A program made the position numbers and the translations under genes. A stretch of DNA of 64,000 nucleotides from Streptomyces sp. ASQP_92 (GTDB taxonomy: Bacteria > Actinomycetota > Actinomycetes > Streptomycetales > Streptomycetaceae). Within the stretch, counting starts at the first letter, position 1; the number at the start of each line of letters is the position of its first letter. The notes under the pieces were generated by a model. It searched no databases. It was given only the letters and a program-made list of their open reading frames with translations, and was not told where the DNA came from. The stretch lies in NCBI RefSeq assembly GCF_025399895.1, contig NZ_JAODUA010000001.1, forward strand, positions 62,001 through 126,000, written 5' to 3'. This document shows positions 16,600 to 26,816 of the stretch, one piece after another.

Positions 16600-18309
16600 A
16601 TGGACATCGACCACCTCATCCCCGCCCCCAGCAGCACACACCACACCCACACCCACACCCACACCCCAACCCTCACCCACCTCACCCCCACCACAACCCT
16701 CCACACCACCCCCGAAACCGCCCCCCTCGCCCCCCTCCTGAGGGGAACCATCGGGGTCGCGACAGGGCTCCCCCTGCCGGACGGCGTCGGCGTCGGCGTC
16801 GGCAACGGCGTCGGCGACGAGCGCGTCGAATCCGACCGCGTCGTGCTGCGGGTCAGCGAGGAGATCGCCGGCCGGCACGGCCCCGAGGCGTACCGGCTCT
16901 CCACCGACCGCTCCCGCGAGGACGCCGCCGTACTCATCGAGGGCGGCACCGCCGCAGGCGTCTTCCGCGGTATTCAGACGCTGCGTCAACTGCTCGGCCC
17001 CGACGCCTTCCGGCGCGCCGCGCCGAGGGACAGGGGGCGGTCCTGGGCGCTGCCCGGGGTCACCATCGAGGACCACCCCCGCTTCGCCTGGCGCGGGCTC
17101 ATGCTCGATGTGGCACGGCACTTCATGCCGAAGGACGGCGTGCTGCGCTACCTCGACCTCATCGCCGCCCACAAGCTCAACGTCTTCCACTTCCACCTCA
17201 CCGACGACCAGGGGTGGCGGATCGAGATCAAGCGGCATCCACGGCTCACCGAGGTCGGCGCGTGGCGTGGGCGGACCAAGTGGGGGCATCGCGCCTCGCC
17301 CCTGTGGGACGAGAAGCCGCACGGGGGTTACTACACCCAGGACGACATCCGCGAGATCGTCGCGTACGCCGCCGAGCGCCATATTCGCGTCGTTCCCGAG
17401 ATAGACATCCCGGGCCACTCGCAGGCCGCCATCGCCGCGTACCCCGAACTCGGCAACACCGACGTCATCGACACCGCCTCCCTCTCCGTGTGGGACACCT
17501 GGGGCGTCAATCCGAACGTACTCGCCCCCACTGACAGCACCCTCCGCTTCTACGAAGGGGTGTTGGAGGAGGTGCTCGACCTCTTCCCCGAGGACGTCTC
17601 GCCCTTCATCCACATCGGCGGCGACGAGTGCCCCAAGGAGCAGTGGCAGAAGTCGGACGTCGCGCAGGAGCGGATCCGTGAGCTCGGGCTCGCCGGCGAG
17701 AACGAGCTCCAGTCCTGGATCATCCGGCACTTCGACACCTGGCTCGGCGCCCGCGGACGCCGCCTCATCGGCTGGGACGAGATCCTGGAGGGCGGCCTCG
17801 CGCCCGGCGCCGCCGTCTCGTCCTGGCGCGGATACGGGGCCGGGATCGCCGCCGCCGAGGCCGGGCACGATGTCGTGATGTGCCCCGAGCAGTACGTGTA
17901 CCTGGACCACCGGCAGGCCCCGGGCGCCGACGAGCCCGTGCCCATCGGGTTCGTCCGTACCTTGGAGGACGTCTACCGCTTCGAGCCCGTTCCGCCCCAG
18001 CTCGGCCCGGAGGCCGCCGCCCACATCCTGGGCACGCAGGCCAATGTGTGGACCGAGGTGATGGAGAACCAGTCGCGCGTCGACTACCAGGTGTTCCCCC
18101 GCCTCGCCGCCTTCGCCGAGGTCGCCTGGAGCGCGCTGCCCGCCCCCGCCGACCGCGACTTCGCCGACTTCGAGCGCCGAATGACCGCCCACTACAAGCG
18201 CCTTGACGCCCTCGGTGTCGACTACCGCCCGCCCACCGGCCCGTTGCCCTGGCAGCAGCGCCCCGGCGTGCTCGGACGCCCGATCGAGGGGGCGCCCCCA
18301 AACAGGTGA
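16600..18309 (+). CDS. GH20 beta-N-acetylhexosaminidase
   Basis: The 569-residue enzyme removes terminal N-acetylhexosamine from chitin oligomers or glycans. The GH20 (beta/alpha)8 barrel starts near residue 155 (FAWRGLMLDVARHF), passes NVFHFHLTDDQGWRIEIK and PEIDIPGHSQAAIAAYP, and has the catalytic Asp342-Glu343 pair in HIGGDECPK. The N-terminal Glyco_hydro_20b domain covers about residues 50-145. Residues 13-21 form an odd HTHTHTHT run from CAC-ACC repeats. No signal peptide is seen, so it probably acts in the cytoplasm on sugars imported by the upstream transporter. It has its own 775-bp upstream gap. Confidence 0.93.
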   Translation: MDIDHLIPAPSSTHHTHTHTHTPTLTHLTPTTTLHTTPETAPLAPLLRGTIGVATGLPLPDGVGVGVGNGVGDERVESDRVVLRVSEEIAGRHGPEAYRLSTDRSREDAAVLIEGGTAAGVFRGIQTLRQLLGPDAFRRAAPRDRGRSWALPGVTIEDHPRFAWRGLMLDVARHFMPKDGVLRYLDLIAAHKLNVFHFHLTDDQGWRIEIKRHPRLTEVGAWRGRTKWGHRASPLWDEKPHGGYYTQDDIREIVAYAAERHIRVVPEIDIPGHSQAAIAAYPELGNTDVIDTASLSVWDTWGVNPNVLAPTDSTLRFYEGVLEEVLDLFPEDVSPFIHIGGDECPKEQWQKSDVAQERIRELGLAGENELQSWIIRHFDTWLGARGRRLIGWDEILEGGLAPGAAVSSWRGYGAGIAAAEAGHDVVMCPEQYVYLDHRQAPGADEPVPIGFVRTLEDVYRFEPVPPQLGPEAAAHILGTQANVWTEVMENQSRVDYQVFPRLAAFAEVAWSALPAPADRDFADFERRMTAHYKRLDALGVDYRPPTGPLPWQQRPGVLGRPIEGAPPNR

Positions 18310-18697
18310 GCCCCGCCCCAACGCGGCGCCCCGCCCTCGTCTCCCTGGGAGCGTGGCCCCGGTTCACGGCCGCCCTTGGCCGCGACCGGCTACGAGGAAG
18401 ACCCCAGCAGCAGACCCAGCAAAACCCAGCAAGACCCAGGACGACCGAGGAAGACCGCCGTGACGAACCCCGGGTGTGCGGAACAAGGCGTACCGCATAA
18501 GTCGTACAAGGCCTGCGAAACCGGAACATTCCCCTGGTCGGGGACGGAAGCGCGCTTCGTGGACCCACCCGTCGCGCGGTCCGGAAGTTGTGCCAGAGTT
18601 GCCACGTCCGGGTTGTGAGCACGTACGGTACGGCCATCAGCAGGTGGCCACAGACGGCACAGTCGTACGGCCGGGACACCGGGAAGGGGCAGCTGGG
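18310..18697. other. Intergenic region without recognised gene
   Basis: These 388 bp hold short CCCAGCA direct repeats at about 18411-18438 and a more AT-balanced stretch at 18500-18640 that probably includes the promoter of the molybdenum hydroxylase operon. I see no gene, terminator or clear operator. Confidence 0.4.
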
Positions 18698-19597
18698 TTG
18701 ACCACGCACGCACCGCAGGCGGCGCAGTCGGTGACGCTGCCTGCCTCACTGGACGAGGCCGTGGCGGCGCTCGCGGCCATGCCTGCCGCCGTGCCCGTCG
18801 CGGGCGGCACGGATCTGATGGCGGCCGTGAACCGGGGCCTGCTGCGCCCCGCCGGCCTCGTCGGGCTCGGCCGGATCAACGAGATCCGCGGCTGGCAGTA
18901 CCAGGACGGCCACGCCCTGCTCGGTGCCGGTCTCACCCACGCCCGGATGGGGCGCCCGGACTTCGCGGCGCTCATTCCGGCGCTCGCCGCCGCCGCGCGC
19001 GCCGCCGGGCCCCCGCAGATCCGCAACGCGGGCACCCTCGGCGGCAACATCGCCTCCGCCGCCCCGACCGGTGACGCGCTGCCCGTGCTCGCCGCGCTGG
19101 AGGCGACCCTGGTCATCGCGGGCCCGGACGCCGCCCGGCGCGAGATTCCCGTATCGCATCTGCTGGCCGGCCGGGACATGCTCGCCCCGGCCGAGTTGAT
19201 CGGGTATGTCCGGGTGCCGCTGCTGCACGCGCCCCAAGTTTTCCTCAAGGCGACCGGCCGCACCGGCCCCGGCCGGGCCACCGCCTCGGTCGCCGTCGTC
19301 CTCGACCCGGCCCGGCGCGGAGTGCGCTGCGCGGTCGGCGCCATCGCGCCCATGCCGCTGCGCCCCCTGGAGGCCGAGCGCTGGATCGCCTCGCTCATCG
19401 ACTGGGACGGCGAGCGCGCGGCGCTGGCCCCCGAGGCGCTCGGCGCGTTCGGCGAGTACGTGGCCGCCGCCTGCATCCCGGACCCGGCGCCCCCGGCGGA
19501 CGGCTCACCGCCTCCGCCCCTCTCGCCCGCCGTACTGCATCTGCGGCGCACCGTCGCCGCGTTGGCCCGACGAGCACTGGGGAGGGCGCTGTCGTGA
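18698..19597 (+). CDS. Molybdenum hydroxylase FAD-binding subunit
   Basis: The 299-residue protein matches the FAD-binding medium subunit of xanthine dehydrogenase/CO dehydrogenase-type enzymes: PVAGGTDLMAAVNRG binds the pyrophosphate, and the second FAD motif is GPPQIRNAGTLGGNIASA. The TTG start at 18698 follows GGAAGGGG at 8-9 bp. Its stop overlaps the GTG of the 2Fe-2S subunit gene. It passes electrons from the iron-sulfur subunit to the final acceptor. The substrate of the complex cannot be told from sequence. Confidence 0.9.
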   Translation: MTTHAPQAAQSVTLPASLDEAVAALAAMPAAVPVAGGTDLMAAVNRGLLRPAGLVGLGRINEIRGWQYQDGHALLGAGLTHARMGRPDFAALIPALAAAARAAGPPQIRNAGTLGGNIASAAPTGDALPVLAALEATLVIAGPDAARREIPVSHLLAGRDMLAPAELIGYVRVPLLHAPQVFLKATGRTGPGRATASVAVVLDPARRGVRCAVGAIAPMPLRPLEAERWIASLIDWDGERAALAPEALGAFGEYVAAACIPDPAPPADGSPPPPLSPAVLHLRRTVAALARRALGRALS

Positions 19598-21696
19598 CCG
19601 ACCGCAACAACGAGCACGAGCCCGAGCGCGGACGCGAGAACGCATACGCCCGCGGACGTGAGAACGAGTACGAGCGCGAGAGCGCATACGAGCACGGGCA
19701 CGAGGGCGAGAACGAGTACGAGTACGGGCAGCCGCACCAGTACGGCTACGGCCAGGCGCCCCGGCACGGCGCCTGGGAGCCGGTGCCGCACGGCGGCGAG
19801 TACGAGCCCGACGCCACCGCGTTCGTCCAGCTCCCCCCGGACATGGACATGATGGGCGCCCCCCTCGCGGCGCCCGGCCACGGCTACGTACCGCCGATGA
19901 TCGTGCCGCTCACCCCGGTCGCGGCGACGGACCCCGGGGCCACCGGCATCTGGCGCATCCCCACCGAGGCGGCCGAACCGGCGGACTCCACCGGCCAGGG
20001 CACGCCCGGCGCGTCCGGCACCGACCCCGCGCCCGGCGCGCAGACCGTGGTGTGGCCGGAGCCCCCCGCGCCCACCCCCCTGCCCGCGACCCCGACGCAG
20101 CCCGCCCACGACCCCTCCGCCACGGGCCAGTGGCACTTCCCCGACGAGCCCTCGCTCGCGGGCACCGGTCAGTGGACGATCCCGGTCGCCGAGGGTGAAC
20201 TCCCCGAGGAATCAGGGGAGTTCACGACCTCCGCGCTGATCGAGCAGTGGGGCTCGACCCCGCCCGCCACCCTCCCCGGCGGCGCACCCGCCCCCTGGGC
20301 CCACCAGTTCCCGGAGCCCACGCAGGAGCCCCTGCCGGAGGCCATGCCGCAGCCCACGCCGGAGCATGCGCCCCCCGCGGCCGAGCTGCCCCTCGACGCC
20401 CTGGACGCGCACCCCGACACGCCCCGCGACGTCCACCAGGATCCGCACCCCGGCCCGCACCCCGGCCCGCATCCCGACCTGCGCCACGACGCGCAGCACG
20501 GTGCCCACGAGGTTCCGGGAACCCCGGCAGGTCCGGGCGCGGCGGAGGCGGACTCGGCGCTGTCCGCGCCGGTGGTACCGGACGCGCCGGGCGCGACGCC
20601 GCACCTTCCGTCGAGCAACCCCCCGTCGACGCCCGACGCCCTGGAAGCCCCGCAAGTCCCGGCCGCCCCGGAAGTCCCGGACACCTCGGACGCCCCGGAC
20701 GTCCCGGACGCCTCGGCCGCTCCTGAAGCTCCAGCCGCTCCTGTGGCGCCGGACGTACCCGCCCCGGCCGACGTACCCGCCGCGTCGCTCCCCGAGGAGC
20801 CCGTCGCCGTCGAGCCCCTGGCCGAAGCCGTACCGGAATCGCACGGTGTGCCCGCGATCGAGACGGCCGAGGCCGTGCCCGCGCCCGCGCCCGGGCCCGG
20901 GCCCGAAGACGTCGCCCTTCCCGGGACTCCTGAGGCTCCCGGGACCCCCGAGGCTCCCCACGCTCCCGAAACCTCCGGCGCCCCCGGGACCACCGAGAGT
21001 GCCGGGACCACCGAGAGCGCCGGAACCACCGAGAGCGCCCAGACCACCGCCATCGCCGGCATCGCCGACGTCACCCCCGTCGACGAGGCCGTCCCCGCCT
21101 TCACCGGCGCCCCCGACCTCGAACACCCCCGCGCCTCCTACGTGTTGCGCGTGAACGGCGCCGACCGGCCCGTGACCGAGGCCTGGGTCGGCGAGTCGCT
21201 GCTGTACGTGCTGCGCGAGCGGCTCGGGCTCGCCGGGGCCAAGGACGGCTGCTCGCAGGGCGAGTGCGGGGCGTGCAACGTCCAGGTGGACGGGCGGCTC
21301 GTCGCCTCCTGCCTGGTGCCCGCGGCGACCGCCGCCGGCAGCGAGGTCCGTACCGTCGAGGGGCTCGCCACCGACGGCGAACCCTCCGACGTGCAGCGCG
21401 CGCTGGCCGAGAGCGGCGCCGTGCAGTGCGGCTTCTGCATCCCCGGCATGGCCATGACCGTGCACGACCTGCTGGAGGGCAACCACGCCCCCACCGAGCT
21501 CGAAACGCGCCAGGCGCTCTGCGGCAACCTGTGCCGCTGCTCCGGCTATCGCGGCGTGCTCGACGCCGTGAAGGACGTGGTGGCGGGCCGCGAGGCCGCC
21601 GGAGCCCTGGCCGACGAGGCCCGCATTCCGCACCAGGCACCCCCCGGGGCCGGCAGCGCCAAGCCCCCGCACACGCACGACGGAGGCATGGCGTGA
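19594..21696 (+). CDS. Molybdenum hydroxylase 2Fe-2S subunit with long disordered N-terminus
   Basis: Only the last ~185 of 700 residues form the normal subunit: a plant-type 2Fe-2S domain with Cys553, Cys558, Cys561 and Cys573, and a second cluster domain with Cys612, Cys615, Cys647 and Cys649 (CGNLCRC). Residues 1 to about 512 are a charged repeat (REN/EYE) followed by Pro/Ala/Glu-rich low-complexity sequence with no fold. Three short repeats of the form TGxWxxP occur near residues 115-200 (TGIWRIP, TGQWHFP, TGQWTIP). Usual family length is 150-200 residues. The frame is open throughout and both ends overlap neighbours, so the extension appears genuinely coding. Confidence 0.85.
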   Translation: MTDRNNEHEPERGRENAYARGRENEYERESAYEHGHEGENEYEYGQPHQYGYGQAPRHGAWEPVPHGGEYEPDATAFVQLPPDMDMMGAPLAAPGHGYVPPMIVPLTPVAATDPGATGIWRIPTEAAEPADSTGQGTPGASGTDPAPGAQTVVWPEPPAPTPLPATPTQPAHDPSATGQWHFPDEPSLAGTGQWTIPVAEGELPEESGEFTTSALIEQWGSTPPATLPGGAPAPWAHQFPEPTQEPLPEAMPQPTPEHAPPAAELPLDALDAHPDTPRDVHQDPHPGPHPGPHPDLRHDAQHGAHEVPGTPAGPGAAEADSALSAPVVPDAPGATPHLPSSNPPSTPDALEAPQVPAAPEVPDTSDAPDVPDASAAPEAPAAPVAPDVPAPADVPAASLPEEPVAVEPLAEAVPESHGVPAIETAEAVPAPAPGPGPEDVALPGTPEAPGTPEAPHAPETSGAPGTTESAGTTESAGTTESAQTTAIAGIADVTPVDEAVPAFTGAPDLEHPRASYVLRVNGADRPVTEAWVGESLLYVLRERLGLAGAKDGCSQGECGACNVQVDGRLVASCLVPAATAAGSEVRTVEGLATDGEPSDVQRALAESGAVQCGFCIPGMAMTVHDLLEGNHAPTELETRQALCGNLCRCSGYRGVLDAVKDVVAGREAAGALADEARIPHQAPPGAGSAKPPHTHDGGMA

Positions 21697-24011
21697 GCAA
21701 CGACGCAGCCACCGCGACGGTCGACGGGGCCACCTCGGTGGCCGGGCCGGAGCAGCAGCCGCCCGCGCACGGGATCGGCGCGTCGCTCGCGCCGGTCGAC
21801 GCGCGGGCGAAGACGGAGGGGACCTTCCCCTACGCGGCCGACCTGTGGGCCGAGGGCCTGCTGTGGGCGGCCGTGCTGCGGGCCCCGCACGCGTACGCCC
21901 GGATCGTCTCGATCGACACCACGGCCGCCGCCGCCATGCCGGGCGTACGGGCCGTGGTGACCCACGCCGACGTGCCGGGCGACCCGGCGTTCGGCCGCCG
22001 CATCGCCGACCGTCCCGTCTTCGCGGCCGAGTACGTACGCCACCACGGCGAGCCCATCGCCGCCGTGGCCGCCGACCACCCGGACACCGCGCGCCTGGCG
22101 GCCGCCGCGATCGCCGTCGAGTACGAGGTGCTCGAGCCGGTCACCGACCCGGAGAAGGCGTTCGGCGCCGAACCCCTGCACCCTGACGGCAACTTGATCC
22201 GCCACCTCCCGCTCCAGTACGGCGACCCCGAGGTCACCGGCGACGTCGTGGTCGAGGGGCTGTACCGGATCGGCCGCCAGGACCCTGCCCCGATCGGCGC
22301 CGAGGCCGGCCTCGCGGTGCCGCGCCCCGACGGTGGCGTGGAGCTGTACACCGCCTCCACCGACCCGCACGGCGACCGCGATCTGGCCGCCGCCTGCTTC
22401 GGTCTCGATCCGGACCGCGTCAAGGTCGTCGTCACCGGGGTGCCCGGCGCGACCGGCGACCGCGAGGACCTCGGCTTCCAACTCCCGCTCGGCCTGCTGG
22501 CGTTGAGGACGGGCTGCCCGGTCAAGCTGACCGCGACCCGCGAGGAGTCCTTCCTCGGCCACGCCCATCGCCACCCCACCCTGCTGCGCTACCGCCACCA
22601 CGCGGACACCGAGGGCCGCCTCGTCAAGGTCGAGGCGCAGATCCTCCTGGACGCGGGTGCCTACGCCGAGGCGTCCGCCGAATCCCTGGCCGCGGCCGTC
22701 GCGTTCGCGTGCGGTCCCTACGTCGTGCCGCACGCCTTCGTGGAGGGCTGGGCGGTGCGCACCAACAACCCGCCGTCCGGCCACGTCCGGGGCGAGGGCG
22801 CCATGCAGGTGTGCGCGGCGTACGAGGGCCAAATGGACAAGCTGGCCGCCAAGTTGGGCATCGACCCGGCCGAGCTGCGGATGCGCAACGTGCTCGCCAC
22901 CGGCGACCTGCTGCCCACCGGTCAGACCGTCACCTGTCCGGCGCCGGTGGCCGAACTCCTGGGCGCCGTACGGGACTTCCCCCTCCCCACCCTCCCCAAG
23001 GACGCCCCCGAGGACGACTGGCTGCTGCCGGGCGGGCCCGAGGGCGCGGGCGAGCCGGACGCGGTGCGGCGCGGGGTCGGCTACGCGCTCGGCATGGTCC
23101 ACATGCTCGGCGCGGAGGGCACCGACGAGGTCTCCACCGCCACGGTCAAGGTCCACGACGGCGTCGCGACGGTCATCTGCGCGGCCGTCGAGACCGGCCA
23201 GGGCTTCACCACGCTCGCCCGCCAGATCGTCCAGGAGACCCTGGGCATCGACGAGGTGCACGTCGCGCCGGTCGACACCGACCAGCCCCCTGCGGGCCCC
23301 GCCACCCACGGCCGCCACACCTGGGTGTCCGGCGGCGCGGTGGAGCGCGCGGCCAAAATGGTCCGCACCCAGCTCCTCCAGCCCCTGGCGCACAAGTTCG
23401 GCATGTCCACGGAGCTGCTCCAGATCGCGGACGGCAAGATCACGTCGTACGACGGCGTCCTGTCGACGACGGTCACCGAGGCGATGGACGGCAAGGAGCT
23501 GTGGGCCACCGCCCAGTGCCGCCCGCACCCCACCGAGCCGCTCGACGAGACCGGCCAGGGCGACGCGTTCGTGGGCCTCGCGTTCTGCGCGATCCGCGCC
23601 GTGGTGGACGTCGACATCGAGCTCGGCTCCGTCCGGGTCGTCGAACTCGCGGTGGCCCAGGACGTGGGCCGGATCCTCAACCCGCGCCGGCTGACGGCCC
23701 GGATCGAGGCCGGGGTGACGCAGGGCGTGGGCGCGGCCCTGACCGAGAACCTGCGCACGGTACGCGGCCGCATCCGCCACCCCGACCTCACCGGCTACGC
23801 CCTGCCGACGGCTCTGGACGCCCCCGACATCCGCATCGTGAAGCTGGTCGAGGAGCGGGACGTCGTGGCCCCGTTCGGCGCGAAGGCGGCCAGCGCCGTC
23901 CCGGTCGTGACCAGTCCTGCCGCGATCGCCTCCGCGGTCCGCGCCGCGACCGGCCGCCCGGTCAACCGCCTGCCGATCCGGCCCCAGGCGGCGGTGGTCC
24001 AGCAGGGCTAG
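21693..24011 (+). CDS. Molybdenum hydroxylase molybdopterin-binding subunit
   Basis: The 772-residue protein is the large subunit of a xanthine dehydrogenase-type enzyme: an N-terminal Ald_Xan_dh_C domain (GIGASLAPVDARAKTEGTF) and the molybdopterin domain (VRGEGAMQVCAAYEGQMD, AAVETGQGFTTLARQIVQE, AVAQDVGRILNPRRL). It hydroxylates a purine, aldehyde or heterocycle using Mo-cofactor. The segment APFGAKAASAVPVVTSPAAI near the end holds the conserved GxK/E region of the active site. GTG at 21693 overlaps the previous stop behind GGAGG. No cofactor-insertion XdhC gene is in the window. Confidence 0.9.
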   Translation: MSNDAATATVDGATSVAGPEQQPPAHGIGASLAPVDARAKTEGTFPYAADLWAEGLLWAAVLRAPHAYARIVSIDTTAAAAMPGVRAVVTHADVPGDPAFGRRIADRPVFAAEYVRHHGEPIAAVAADHPDTARLAAAAIAVEYEVLEPVTDPEKAFGAEPLHPDGNLIRHLPLQYGDPEVTGDVVVEGLYRIGRQDPAPIGAEAGLAVPRPDGGVELYTASTDPHGDRDLAAACFGLDPDRVKVVVTGVPGATGDREDLGFQLPLGLLALRTGCPVKLTATREESFLGHAHRHPTLLRYRHHADTEGRLVKVEAQILLDAGAYAEASAESLAAAVAFACGPYVVPHAFVEGWAVRTNNPPSGHVRGEGAMQVCAAYEGQMDKLAAKLGIDPAELRMRNVLATGDLLPTGQTVTCPAPVAELLGAVRDFPLPTLPKDAPEDDWLLPGGPEGAGEPDAVRRGVGYALGMVHMLGAEGTDEVSTATVKVHDGVATVICAAVETGQGFTTLARQIVQETLGIDEVHVAPVDTDQPPAGPATHGRHTWVSGGAVERAAKMVRTQLLQPLAHKFGMSTELLQIADGKITSYDGVLSTTVTEAMDGKELWATAQCRPHPTEPLDETGQGDAFVGLAFCAIRAVVDVDIELGSVRVVELAVAQDVGRILNPRRLTARIEAGVTQGVGAALTENLRTVRGRIRHPDLTGYALPTALDAPDIRIVKLVEERDVVAPFGAKAASAVPVVTSPAAIASAVRAATGRPVNRLPIRPQAAVVQQG

Positions 24012-24123
24012 GCGCCCGCTCGAACCGGGTGCGTCCGGCCCCGACGCCGGACCGTGATGGCCCGTGTACCGTACGCTGCTGTCGCAGGAACGGTAACGGA
24101 CGCGCGGGGCACGGGAGTTGGGG

Positions 24124-24495
24124 ATGGCGTCAGAGGCGGCGGGAACGCGGGGGGCTCACGGGGCGGACGGGGGTGATCTCGTCGCCCACGCCGACGACCT
24201 CGGAGTGATCGGCTCGGACGCCTACAAGCTGTACGACGGCTTCCGGCGCGACGGCGACCACGCGAGGGCGGCCACCTTCGAGGCGGCGCGCGCCCTGAGC
24301 GCGGACAACTTCACCAGCGGCGCAGCCCTGTTGAAGCTCCACGACACCTGGCAGAGCCAGTACACGACGCTCCGCGACGCCTGCGCGCAGATCTCCAACC
24401 ACCTCGACTACTCGGCGTCCCGGCACGCGAAGGACGACGCGCGCGTGCGGGGCTCACTGGCCGCGGTGTCCGTGCTCAGCGACTACATCAACTAG
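24124..24495 (+). CDS. Small WXG100-like helical protein
   Basis: The 123-residue protein is mostly helical, with LLKLHDTWQSQYTTLRDACAQ near residue 77, resembling small type VII secretion-associated proteins of Streptomyces. ATG at 24124 has GGGAG 6 bp before it; an in-frame TTG at 24118 has none. It is followed 17 bp later by a large WXG-type protein, so the two may be partners. No classical WXG motif is visible, and the assignment is by context. Confidence 0.6.
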   Translation: MASEAAGTRGAHGADGGDLVAHADDLGVIGSDAYKLYDGFRRDGDHARAATFEAARALSADNFTSGAALLKLHDTWQSQYTTLRDACAQISNHLDYSASRHAKDDARVRGSLAAVSVLSDYIN

Positions 24496-24512
24496 CGGGC
24501 GGTGCACGGACG

Positions 24513-26816
24513 TTGCTGAAGTTCGCGGATGTGTTGAACGCTCCGGTCGGCAAGCTCGGGGCCGCGGTGGACGCCTGGTCGGAGATGGCGGCCAAGCTGA
24601 GGAAGCTGTCCGAAGAGGCCCACGACGGCATGCGGGTGCACGCCGAGACCGCCAGGTGGGCCGGGGTGAACGCCGGGGTCACCCGCGCGTTCATCCGCAA
24701 GACGGTGAAGGAGTTCGCGGACGCGGAGAAGGAGGCCACCGGGGCGCACCGGCTGCTCCTGGACGCGTACACGGAGTTCAAGAAGGCGAAGGACGGGCTC
24801 CAGGCCATCGTGGACGGCGCGCGGGGCAACGGCATCGTCGTCGACGCGCACGGCCGGGTCACGGCGCGCGATCCGCTCGCGGACGACGCGGCGGCGCGGC
24901 ACGACCCCGACGCCGACTTCTCGAAGGCGCTCAAGGCGGAGGAGGCGAACGTCGCCGCCTGGCAGCACAAGGTGGACGCGCTGGTCGCGGCCTGCGACGC
25001 CGCCGACGAGGCGCTGCGCCTGGCCCTCACCGCGAACGTCCCCGACGCGCACGACTTCACCGCCCCCCAGTACGCGTCCCTGGACGACGAGGAGGCCGCG
25101 CGGGCGGTCGACCTGGCGAAGCGGGTCACCGGCGAGGGCGGCACGGCGCGCAACGTGGAGGAGCTGAAGCAGCTCCAGACGCTCCTCGACGCCAACGTCC
25201 ACGACCCGGAGTTCTCCACCGCCTTCTACGGCCGGCTGGGCCCGCAGGGGAGCCTGGACTTCTACGCGCGCCTCTCCCTGGACGCCACCGGCCTCGGCGC
25301 CGCGGGCCTGGACCGCGCGGCGATGGTCCGCCACGTCCAGGCCGACCTGGGCCCCCTGCTGGGCCTCGCCACCAACCCGCACACCACGGGCCACCTCCCG
25401 CCCACCTGGACGACCGACCTGATGCGCGCGGGCCGCCGGCCGATCGACGTCGGAGGCCTGGCGGGCCCGGGCGCCCGGGTGTACGGCTACCAGGCGCTGG
25501 GCGCGCTGCTGCGGCACGGCACGTACGACAGGGAGTTCCTGCTGCCGGTCGCCCGCGACATGGTGGGCTTCGAGCGGCAGAACCCGAAGATCTTCCAGCA
25601 GAGCGTGCCGTACGACAACGCGATGGCCCTGAACCTGGACAAGGACGGCGGCCGCGGCTTCGACCCGCTGACCGGCCTGATGACGTCCATGAGCAACAAC
25701 CCGCAGGTGGCGGCGGAGTTCTTTGACGAGCCGGTGCGGGAGGATACGGATGGCAACGGCCTGGTGACCTCGGACGACGCCCCCGCACTCGACGCCGGGG
25801 GCCACCCCCTGAGCATGGTCGACCACCTCCTCGACAAGCCCGCGACGGACGACCTGTACGACGCCCGCCCCGACGCCCGCACCCCGTACCAGTCCGCCCT
25901 GGGCAACGCGATCGAGGCGGCCACGACGGGCCGGATCCCCGGGGACGCGGAGGCGAAGCCGGTGGAGCATACGGCGGCGATGGCGAGTGTGATGGAGAAG
26001 GTCGTGGCGAAGATCGGATCCGACCCCACCCTGATCACGGGAGAAGACGGCGCGCCCGGCAAACTCGAGGGCCTTTCCGGCAATTTGGGGAACATGGCGG
26101 CGGAGTACATGCCCGACTTGCAGGCGACGGCGGAAAACGGCGCGGCGCAGGCGAAGCCCTTCGGGGTGCTGGCTGACTTCGTCAACTCCGGACGCGTCGC
26201 GCATTTCCTTGGTGCGGTGGCACAGGATCCCGATGCGTACGGTGCGATCACCAATGCACAGCAGGCCTATACGACATTGCTCGTACGCGATGTCTTCGCG
26301 CACCCGGAAAGTCACGGGGCCGATGTGGGGGAAGCCGTGCGCAATGCGGTGCACCCGGGCGGGGAGATCGCGGGAATGATGGCCGAGGCTCGTGTGCAGG
26401 CCATCTATGAGAAGCACGCGGAAACCGACAAGGCCTTCAACGACGCCGTGCAGGACAAGGCGGACTGGACGAACCGCATCCTCAACTCGGTCGGAGCCAA
26501 GTACATCGAGCTGCTGCCGGTCGGCGGTGATGCCGTGGAATGGCTCCAGGAAGACATCACCGAATCCCTTGTCGAGAACAGGCAGAAGGACTCGTCCGGC
26601 GAGGCGAGCCAAGAGGCGGCAGACGCATACGCGACGGCGGAGAGCAATGCGAAGAAGTCGGCGGCAGGCGCGGTAAGGGCGGCGGGCAACAGCGTCGGCC
26701 TCGCCGAACGGGACAGCCGCGAATATCAGGGGGTCGCGTCCTCTTCGATCTCCGTCGCGTATTCGGCGGGACGTTCCGCGGTGGCCAGCGCCACGCCCCC
26801 CGGTGGCGCGAAGTGA
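24513..26816 (+). CDS. Large WXG/LXG-type protein (DUF6571-like)
   Basis: The 767-residue protein starts with a helical hairpin of WXG100 type, with the turn TARWAGVNAG at about residues 47-56, then long helical stretches. Residues about 400-460 hold an FDPLTGLMTSMSNNPQVAAEFF segment that I associate with DUF6571 proteins, and the end (about 690-767) is Ala/Ser-rich. Such proteins are probably exported by type VII systems and may be toxins or structural effectors. The start is TTG at 24513 behind ACGGAC. Its stop overlaps the lipoprotein gene. No catalytic motif is seen. Confidence 0.65.
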   Translation: MLKFADVLNAPVGKLGAAVDAWSEMAAKLRKLSEEAHDGMRVHAETARWAGVNAGVTRAFIRKTVKEFADAEKEATGAHRLLLDAYTEFKKAKDGLQAIVDGARGNGIVVDAHGRVTARDPLADDAAARHDPDADFSKALKAEEANVAAWQHKVDALVAACDAADEALRLALTANVPDAHDFTAPQYASLDDEEAARAVDLAKRVTGEGGTARNVEELKQLQTLLDANVHDPEFSTAFYGRLGPQGSLDFYARLSLDATGLGAAGLDRAAMVRHVQADLGPLLGLATNPHTTGHLPPTWTTDLMRAGRRPIDVGGLAGPGARVYGYQALGALLRHGTYDREFLLPVARDMVGFERQNPKIFQQSVPYDNAMALNLDKDGGRGFDPLTGLMTSMSNNPQVAAEFFDEPVREDTDGNGLVTSDDAPALDAGGHPLSMVDHLLDKPATDDLYDARPDARTPYQSALGNAIEAATTGRIPGDAEAKPVEHTAAMASVMEKVVAKIGSDPTLITGEDGAPGKLEGLSGNLGNMAAEYMPDLQATAENGAAQAKPFGVLADFVNSGRVAHFLGAVAQDPDAYGAITNAQQAYTTLLVRDVFAHPESHGADVGEAVRNAVHPGGEIAGMMAEARVQAIYEKHAETDKAFNDAVQDKADWTNRILNSVGAKYIELLPVGGDAVEWLQEDITESLVENRQKDSSGEASQEAADAYATAESNAKKSAAGAVRAAGNSVGLAERDSREYQGVASSSISVAYSAGRSAVASATPPGGAK

